A stretch of DNA of 25,913 nt from a virus, in IMG/VR virus record IMGVR_UViG_3300045999_010435, positions 1 to 25,913 of that record; one strand, written 5' to 3'. Of this stretch, positions 21,681-25,913 are shown piece after piece. A program made the position numbers and the translations under genes. Every line of letters begins with the position of its first letter. Within the stretch, counting starts at the first letter, position 1. Under the pieces are notes generated by a model. The model had not been told where the DNA came from. It worked only from the letters and a program-made list of their open reading frames with translations, and did no database searches.

Positions 21681-22316
21681 ATGGCTAACAGGTATCCGCA
21701 ATATGTTGAACCCATAAACCTGACTGAAAATGTCGGTGATTCCCTTATTAAGATAAACAATAACTTTGAAAATCTTAAAAGAGGTTATTGTGACTTAAAA
21801 CAACAAATAGACGATATTGTACAAATTAGAACATTTTTTTATTTTGGTCCTAACGCTCAAGCAGATTCCACTTCCGGAATGCAAAATTATACAACATCCC
21901 GACCCTCTAATTTCACAATACAAACCTTTGTAAATGATGGTTCTCAGTTAAATTTACCTTCAATGTCAGATCCTGGAGATATAGCATTTGTTGTATATCA
22001 AAAAACGGGTTACCTATCACAGCAAGCAGTTAGAACCACATCAGGTTACGTACCTGTTCTAGGCACATCCGCTGCTGGTGCTGGTGTATCCACTTCGAAC
22101 GACCCTATTTATAACCCACCGCTACTAAAATATGCAGCCTGGTCTACAACTACTCCAGATAGATATAATTTATTTTCACCTGCATATGTAATTTGGAGAT
22201 TAACAGCAGGACAAAACAAAACATATACTGTAGATTCTGGTTGGCCGAAATTTACTCAAGCCGAGACTTTAACAACACCAAACTGGAATCAGCCTTGGAA
22301 ATGGGCTAAATACTAA
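21681..22316 (+). CDS. Tandem fibre paralogue A
   Basis: 211 aa. The N-terminus carries the shared motif in variant form, TENVGDSLIKINNNFENLKR (Cys replaced by Asn), then LKQQIDDIVQIRTFFYFGPN. The core SRPSNFTIQTFVNDGSQLNL, then PGDIAFVVYQKTGYLSQQ, a variable loop (~130-160, Ala/Ser/Gly-rich), and the C-terminal FSPAYVIWRLTAG, YTVDSGWPKFTQAE, NWNQPWKW are shared with the next two genes. Family-wide conservation of both flanks with an unrelated middle suggests an adhesin whose loop is the specificity region (inference). No signal or membrane segment. Confidence 0.78.
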   Translation: MANRYPQYVEPINLTENVGDSLIKINNNFENLKRGYCDLKQQIDDIVQIRTFFYFGPNAQADSTSGMQNYTTSRPSNFTIQTFVNDGSQLNLPSMSDPGDIAFVVYQKTGYLSQQAVRTTSGYVPVLGTSAAGAGVSTSNDPIYNPPLLKYAAWSTTTPDRYNLFSPAYVIWRLTAGQNKTYTVDSGWPKFTQAETLTTPNWNQPWKWAKY

Positions 22317-22327
22317 AACAATTTAAC

Positions 22328-23071
22328 ATGATTGCCTGTAATGCGAGTTTAGAACCAGTTTATGATAATGAATGTTTAGGGGATTCTGTACCTAAAATAA
22401 ATAATAATTTTCTCACACTGCAAACCATTCTATCTGGTCTCAGACAAAGAACTGATGATAGAATTGAAGTTAGAACATTTTTTTATTATGGGCCTAATTC
22501 ATCAGCACCCGGCGCAGCAGGTAGATTAACCTCCCCCGGTAAAGGTGCAGGCAATTCTATTATAAATCAAAATTCTCCAGCAGCATCAGGCATGGATGAC
22601 AATCAAACAACTCGTCCTTCAAACCTAACTATTGAAGCTTTTGTTAATTCCCCCACTCAACTAAACTTATCCCAAATATCTCAGCCCGGAGACATTGCTT
22701 ACGTCATATACCAAAAAACAGGATTTTTAAGCTCTATACTACAAAATGCAATTGTTGCTAGTCAACAAAACCCTGTATATTCTTCGTATCAAAATGTTTA
22801 TGGTAAAAAAGGTCAACTTGTCGGTACAATACCAAGGGCACTGTTAACCCCAGCAGGTAAGGGTGGTTATAATGTAAACGCCCAATGGATTACTACAGAT
22901 GATATTGTTATGCAATTATCACCTGTCTTTATTATTTGGAGATTAACCTGTAGTAATCAACTAGCTTATATTGTTGATCAAGGGTTTCCTAAATTCCATA
23001 GAGCACAAACCACAAATACAATTCTTTGGAATCAACCACAACTTTGGAATCAATTTACTGAATATGTCTAA
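22328..23071 (+). CDS. Tandem fibre paralogue B
   Basis: 247 aa, 11 nt after paralogue A. N-terminal motif DNECLGDSVPKINNNF, then DDRIEVRTFFYYGPNSSAPG. Relative to A there is a Gly/Ser/Pro-rich insertion of ~25 residues after FYYGPN. Shared core: TTRPSNLTIEAFVN, then LSQISQPGDIAYVIYQKTGF. Variable loop (~137-190) includes YSSYQNVYGKKGQLV and Gly/Asn-rich sequence, then LSPVFIIWRLTCSNQLAYIV, GFPKFHRAQ and LWNQPQLWNQF. The 3' end overlaps the next gene by 8 bp, so translation is likely coupled. Confidence 0.78.
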   Translation: MIACNASLEPVYDNECLGDSVPKINNNFLTLQTILSGLRQRTDDRIEVRTFFYYGPNSSAPGAAGRLTSPGKGAGNSIINQNSPAASGMDDNQTTRPSNLTIEAFVNSPTQLNLSQISQPGDIAYVIYQKTGFLSSILQNAIVASQQNPVYSSYQNVYGKKGQLVGTIPRALLTPAGKGGYNVNAQWITTDDIVMQLSPVFIIWRLTCSNQLAYIVDQGFPKFHRAQTTNTILWNQPQLWNQFTEYV

Positions 23072-24380
23072 TTGCCCTGTTAATATTGATCTAATTTACG
23101 ATGACGAAAATATCGGTGATTCGTTAAATAAAATTAATAAAAATTTTACAAATATATTGTCAGGTGCCTGCCTTATAGAACAGCAGCTTGATAATATGGT
23201 TAATATTAGAACTTTTTTCTATTATGGACCTAATGCACCGACTGAATCTGAAGCCACTTGGGCTGGTGCTCAAACTGATGCAATATCTCGCCCTTCTTCT
23301 GCTACTATTGAAGCTTTTTTAAATAATAATACCACAGGCCCAATGCCTGGGTTAGGTCTTCCAGCAATTTCAGAAATAGGGGATATTGCTTACGTTATTT
23401 ACCAAAGAACAGGTTGGTTAACACAAACACAACTTCACGATCGAAGCGGTACTGGTTCTTTACCGTTCCAAAGAACAGTTCGTAGAAGAGTGGTTAGAAG
23501 TATTGGTATCGGTGGAGGTAAGTGCTGGGTAGCCCGAGAAATTTATAATCATTATAATCCCAAGTGGCAGATATTTAGAGAGTGGCTTTATACAAAAAGC
23601 CCGCAATGGCTACAAGATCTCTATACAAACAAAGGAGAGCAATTTGCAAAATATATTTCTAATAAACCAACTCTTAAAACTGTTATACGTAAACTAATGG
23701 ACAGTATAGTACCGAATGACAAACTTATAGAGTATTCATACGTTTCAACACCACAAGGCCCTGTTCGTATTGAAGATATTAGAGTTGGAGATACCATTTT
23801 AGGGTTTGTTCCTAAGACTGGAGAAGTCGGGGAATATAAAGTTAAAAAAATAACTAAACCTACTAAAAAAACTTTAATACGGATTGTTCACGAATATGGA
23901 GAACTTGTAGTAAATAGAAATCAGTGGCTGTATTCTGAAACAGGCCGTATTGGGGAAAACAAAAAATATATAGAAGCTAAGAAAATTGCTAAAAACGATC
24001 AAGTGATACTTGAGTGTGGTACAAGGAGTAAAGTTATAAGTGTTGAAACATTTGAGTCAGATTATACCTTACCTGTTTTAGAAGTAGATGATGTTTATAA
24101 CTATATATTAAACGGAATAAGAGTGCATAACGGAGGAGGTGGTGGAGGCGGAGGTTCAAGAGTAACCTACGAACCTTTTGTAGAAACATATTATGTAGGA
24201 TATTCTTGGTCTACAAGAATAACTGATACCTACAATTTTTATGCACCTACATTTGTAATTTACCGTTTAACATATAACGGTACCGCGTATATTATGGATT
24301 CAGGATATCCTAAATTTACTCAAGCCTCAACAGCATCAACTGAATTGTGGAACAGACCTGAGCTTTGGACTACATATTAA
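23064..24380 (+). CDS. Tandem fibre paralogue C with inserted CFI-box-like and Hint (intein-like) domains
   Basis: 438 aa from the ATG at 23064, chosen because it begins MSNCPVNIDLIYDDENIGDS, matching the paralogues; an upstream in-frame ATG at 22971 would run inside paralogue B. Fibre part 1 (1-~125): LNKINKNF, NIRTFFYYGPN, EIGDIAYVIYQRTGWL. Fibre part 2 (~365-438): FYAPTFVIYRLT, MDSGYPKFTQAS, LWNRPELW. Between them: an Arg-rich linker, GIGGGKCWVAREIY starting a CFI-box-like segment (154-213), a Hint-like domain (~224-356) with STPQGPVRIEDIRVGDTILG and VYNYILNGIRVHN, and eight Gly. The Hint lacks Cys1 and has Asn284-Arg-Asn-Gln287 where block B has Thr-x-x-His, while His355-Asn356 at the C-end is kept. 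Domain names are by motif; autoprocessing is uncertain. Confidence 0.85.
   Translation: MSNCPVNIDLIYDDENIGDSLNKINKNFTNILSGACLIEQQLDNMVNIRTFFYYGPNAPTESEATWAGAQTDAISRPSSATIEAFLNNNTTGPMPGLGLPAISEIGDIAYVIYQRTGWLTQTQLHDRSGTGSLPFQRTVRRRVVRSIGIGGGKCWVAREIYNHYNPKWQIFREWLYTKSPQWLQDLYTNKGEQFAKYISNKPTLKTVIRKLMDSIVPNDKLIEYSYVSTPQGPVRIEDIRVGDTILGFVPKTGEVGEYKVKKITKPTKKTLIRIVHEYGELVVNRNQWLYSETGRIGENKKYIEAKKIAKNDQVILECGTRSKVISVETFESDYTLPVLEVDDVYNYILNGIRVHNGGGGGGGGSRVTYEPFVETYYVGYSWSTRITDTYNFYAPTFVIYRLTYNGTAYIMDSGYPKFTQASTASTELWNRPELWTTY
23508..24155 (+). other. CFI-box + Hint insertion in fibre paralogue C
   Basis: Codons ~149-364. Cys154-Trp-Val-Ala-Arg-Glu begins a segment like the bacterial CFI-box C-terminal domain (Cys-aromatic-(I/V)-Ala ..., then Tyr ... 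Asn-Pro-x-Trp ... Phe-Arg-x-Trp, Gly-Glu, Lys-x-x-x-(I/V)-Arg). The Hint part is ~132 residues with no space for a homing endonuclease between blocks B and F. Gly-rich runs border both ends. Paralogues A and B have unrelated, shorter loops at this point. Confidence 0.75.
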
Positions 24381-24381
24381 T

Positions 24382-24876
24382 ATGGAGATAACCTTTGAAA
24401 ATATTTACGAGTATCTAGAAACAAATAAACACAAATTAAATTTTATTCGTCGAGATGATGTCGAAGCTGGAGACTTCGGTACAAGCCAGTTTAGTACTTT
24501 GTTTTGCAATGAAACAAGAGATGATATTCCGGAAGAAATAAAAACCTTTCTTATTGAAAAAGCTTTTAAAATTACAAAAAGAGATTACGACTTTATACAA
24601 ATTCAAAAATATGAAATCGGGGATTACATTCTCCCTCATAAAGATCCTTACCCTTGCTTTGGTCTTGTAATGTTATCAACTTCTAATCAAGATGGGCTGG
24701 TAGTCCAGGGCCGCGACAATAAATATACATTAATACCAGATAAAGTAGGGACTTTCGTTGATGTTCCTAAATTTACATGGCACTGGGTAAACCCGGTGAG
24801 AGAAAAGACTCGTTACTCTGCTGTTTACGGTCTTCACCCTCTTAATGATAAAATTGATGAACTTTTAGACCAATGA
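24382..24876 (+). CDS. 2OG-Fe(II) oxygenase (prolyl-hydroxylase-like)
   Basis: 164 aa. The double-stranded beta-helix metal triad is visible: His86-x-Asp88 in GDYILPHKDPY and His134 in FTWHWVNPV, with Arg144 in REKTRYSAVYGLH in the position that binds the 2-oxoglutarate carboxylate. GLVMLSTSNQDGLVVQGRDN forms the core strands. These enzymes hydroxylate substrates using O2 and 2-oxoglutarate, releasing CO2 and succinate; substrate unknown. Phage-encoded members are common in marine T4-like genomes. It starts 1 nt after the Hint-bearing fibre and its stop overlaps the next gene (ATGA), so it is inside the adhesin operon. Modification of Pro/Asn/Lys in a fibre protein is a reasonable but unproven inference. 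Confidence 0.9.
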   Translation: MEITFENIYEYLETNKHKLNFIRRDDVEAGDFGTSQFSTLFCNETRDDIPEEIKTFLIEKAFKITKRDYDFIQIQKYEIGDYILPHKDPYPCFGLVMLSTSNQDGLVVQGRDNKYTLIPDKVGTFVDVPKFTWHWVNPVREKTRYSAVYGLHPLNDKIDELLDQ

Positions 24877-25406
24877 AAAACTACGCATTATTCTCAGTAA
24901 ATGGCCGATTTATCGGTTTTACTAACTTTAAACCAACTAACGGTCTCTACAAAGAGATGCCCGATAATTTTGACCCTGTACTTCAAGTTTATGCAGGAGA
25001 CTACGAAACAGGCGGCCTTAAAAACGTTGCGGATCTTCAACCTAAAGACTATAGAGAAGCTAATATTGACCAGAAATGGAAAGTATTTGAATCAGAGCTT
25101 AGTGATGAAACCTTTAAGTTTATTACTCAAAAAATGGGTATCCCTCTTTATAAACAAATTAATGCTATAATGGATGTTCTTTACAATAATAGAGATAAGA
25201 TTCAATTAACAGAATCATTTAATACTGTTTATGAGGCTATTCAAACGGTACGTCATAACTTTAATAGCTCAATAGCTACATATGAAGAAGCACCTAAAGC
25301 TGATGTAGTTAAGAAAGGGGATGAGCAATTATTCTTTGAGGAATACACACAAAAACAGTTAAATATATTAGACGAACCTGTTAATATTGCAGTCGTTGAA
25401 AATTAA
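24873..25406 (+). CDS. Unrecognised protein in fibre operon, possible assembly helper
   Basis: 177 aa. Begins MKNYALFSVNGRFIGFTNFK, then YKEMPDNFDPVLQVYAGDYE, a beta-rich N-terminal third, then helical segments (QKWKVFESELSDETFKFITQ, QINAIMDVLYNNRDKI, FNTVYEAIQTVRHNF) and an acidic end (EYTQKQLNILDEP). No membrane or catalytic motif noted. The beta-then-helix layout and its place between adhesin genes would suit a fibre-assembly chaperone, but I do not recognise a chaperone family. Overlaps the oxygenase by 4 bp (ATGA). The next fibre starts 2 nt after its stop. Confidence 0.65.
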   Translation: MKNYALFSVNGRFIGFTNFKPTNGLYKEMPDNFDPVLQVYAGDYETGGLKNVADLQPKDYREANIDQKWKVFESELSDETFKFITQKMGIPLYKQINAIMDVLYNNRDKIQLTESFNTVYEAIQTVRHNFNSSIATYEEAPKADVVKKGDEQLFFEEYTQKQLNILDEPVNIAVVEN

Positions 25407-25408
25407 CC

Positions 25409-25913
25409 ATGCCTGCTGATTACACTACAACCTGTGGTATTGCTTTAAAAGACATTCTCGGTAATGATTGTATCGGGGATACAAAAGATGTTATTAACAA
25501 TAACATAAGAGCTCTTGGTACTGCAGTTTGTTCTGTGAGTGGTCTTGTTTATGCTCCAGGATCAACAGATACCATTCAGCAAAGTATTATCGGTCGTATA
25601 GCTTACCCGAGTTTAAAAGATGATGCAGTAACAACTGCAAAACTTTCAGCACAAGCTGTAACAACAAACAAAATCGCATTAACAGCTGTAACAACAGATA
25701 AAATAGCTTTAAGTGCTGTCACTGCAGATAGAATTAATTTAGTTACAAGTCTTAGCACAAACGGCTATCAAATAATGCCCGGTGGTCTCATTATGCAGTG
25801 GGGCCGGTTAGGACCTTTTACAACACAGGTATCTCCTTCTGCAACTTTTCCAATACCTTTTCCTACTCAATGTATCCATGCGCAGGTAACAGCGAGATTA
25901 TTTACAGCAGCCT
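25409..25913 (+). CDS. Tail fibre protein, 3' truncated by the window
   Basis: 168 residues visible; the frame is open to the window end. N-terminus: ILGNDCIGDTKDVINNNIRA, the shared Cys-Ile-Gly ... Ile-Asn-x-Asn motif. Residues 73-110 are near-perfect 10-residue repeats (AVTTAKLSAQ, AVTTNKIALT, AVTTDKIALS, AVTADRIN), a shaft pattern common in phage fibres. Then STNGYQIMPGGLIMQWGR, which matches the start of the gp53-like tail fibre C-terminal (tip) domain (G-Y-x-x-x-P-G-G-L-I-x-Q-W-G). The rest of the tip lies outside the window. Start ATG is 2 nt after the upstream stop. Confidence 0.82.
   Translation, partial: MPADYTTTCGIALKDILGNDCIGDTKDVINNNIRALGTAVCSVSGLVYAPGSTDTIQQSIIGRIAYPSLKDDAVTTAKLSAQAVTTNKIALTAVTTDKIALSAVTADRINLVTSLSTNGYQIMPGGLIMQWGRLGPFTTQVSPSATFPIPFPTQCIHAQVTARLFTAA
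25625..25738 (+). repeat. Tandem ~30-bp repeats in fibre shaft
   Basis: Four consecutive units of ten codons (the last partial) beginning Ala-Val-Thr. The DNA is similar between units (GCTGTAACAACA recurs), suggesting expansion by slippage or recombination. Confidence 0.8.

Noticed and set aside
21662-21760. N-terminal extension of the minus-strand Cys-Asp-Lys-His-Val protein
   Set aside because: It would run antisense through the conserved start of fibre paralogue A and adds a sequence unlike the family N-terminus.
22971-23063. Upstream in-frame start for the Hint fibre (ATG at 22971)
   Set aside because: It would lie inside paralogue B in another frame; the ATG at 23064 gives an N-terminus matching the paralogues.
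23733-24131. Homing endonuclease inside the Hint region
   Set aside because: Blocks B and F are only ~50-60 residues apart and no LAGLIDADG or HNH motif is visible.
24132-24155. Gly8-coding run as a frameshift or assembly artefact
   Set aside because: The frame stays open through it, Gly codons are mixed (GGA/GGT/GGC), and the downstream sequence matches the paralogues.
24901-25170. Alternative-frame 89-aa plus-strand reading
   Set aside because: It overlaps the 24873 gene completely; that gene has coupled start and end with its neighbours.
1-25913. tRNA genes, CRISPR arrays, transposons or integration sites
   Set aside because: No tRNA-like arm patterns, spaced direct repeats, transposase motifs or flanking inverted repeats were noticed; a tRNAscan or similar search was not possible.

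Overview
The window is a late structural region of a T4-like contractile-tailed phage (Caudoviricetes, myovirus). The diagnosis rests on recognisable T4-type head and neck proteins in one block: gp14 and gp13 neck proteins, a gp4-like head-completion protein, gp21 prohead protease with its His/Ser/Asp residues, gp22 scaffold and gp23 major capsid protein. The DNA is AT-rich, almost all genes read rightward, coding density is very high (no gene-free stretch reaches 300 bases), and no tRNA, CRISPR array or insertion sequence was seen. The CFI-box-like fibre insert, 2OG-Fe(II) oxygenase and gene families recall marine T4-like phages (cyanophage/pelagiphage type). The host cannot be read from the sequence.

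Layout: (1) 1-12642, tail/baseplate periphery and adhesins: an Ig-like protein fragment, three fibre-like proteins (one a tail-collar protein with three HxH motifs), a PKD protein, an unrecognised 308-aa protein, two giant proteins (819 and 1280 aa) with LamG/propeller folds, and three small fibres sharing a Cys-Ile-Gly-type N-terminal motif. (2) 12680-13525, an acidic protein with its own late box and a strong terminator. (3) 13551-16442, neck and head completion: NTase-like protein, gp14, gp13, a basic Cys protein, gp4. (4) 16431-17312, a minus-strand membrane/coiled-coil protein converging on gp4. (5) 17379-20790, the head cassette gp21, a 49-aa protein, gp22, gp23, closed by a bidirectional terminator. 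(6) 20791-21661, two minus-strand genes. (7) 21681-end, a second adhesin cluster: three tandem paralogous fibres, the third carrying a CFI-box plus Hint (intein-like) insertion, then a 2OG-Fe(II) oxygenase, an unknown protein, and a fibre cut by the window end.

Regulation: many genes or gene groups are preceded, usually 5-12 nt before the ATG, by TTAAATA/ATAAATA, which resembles the T4 late promoter TATAAATA. Genes inside tight runs (gaps of about 0-12 nt or short overlaps) mostly lack it. If these are true -10 elements the mRNAs would be nearly leaderless. Only gp23 has a clear Shine-Dalgarno sequence, and gp23 also uses Arg codons unlike the tail genes.

Most unusual: the fibre at 23064-24380, in which a CFI-box-like segment and a catalytically eroded Hint domain ending in HN/Gly interrupt an otherwise conserved fibre fold, directly followed by a 2OG-Fe(II) oxygenase. 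Other notable items are a Cys/Trp-rich module shared by two tail proteins, a LamG domain apparently split by a beta-propeller, and the convergent membrane protein embedded in the head operon.
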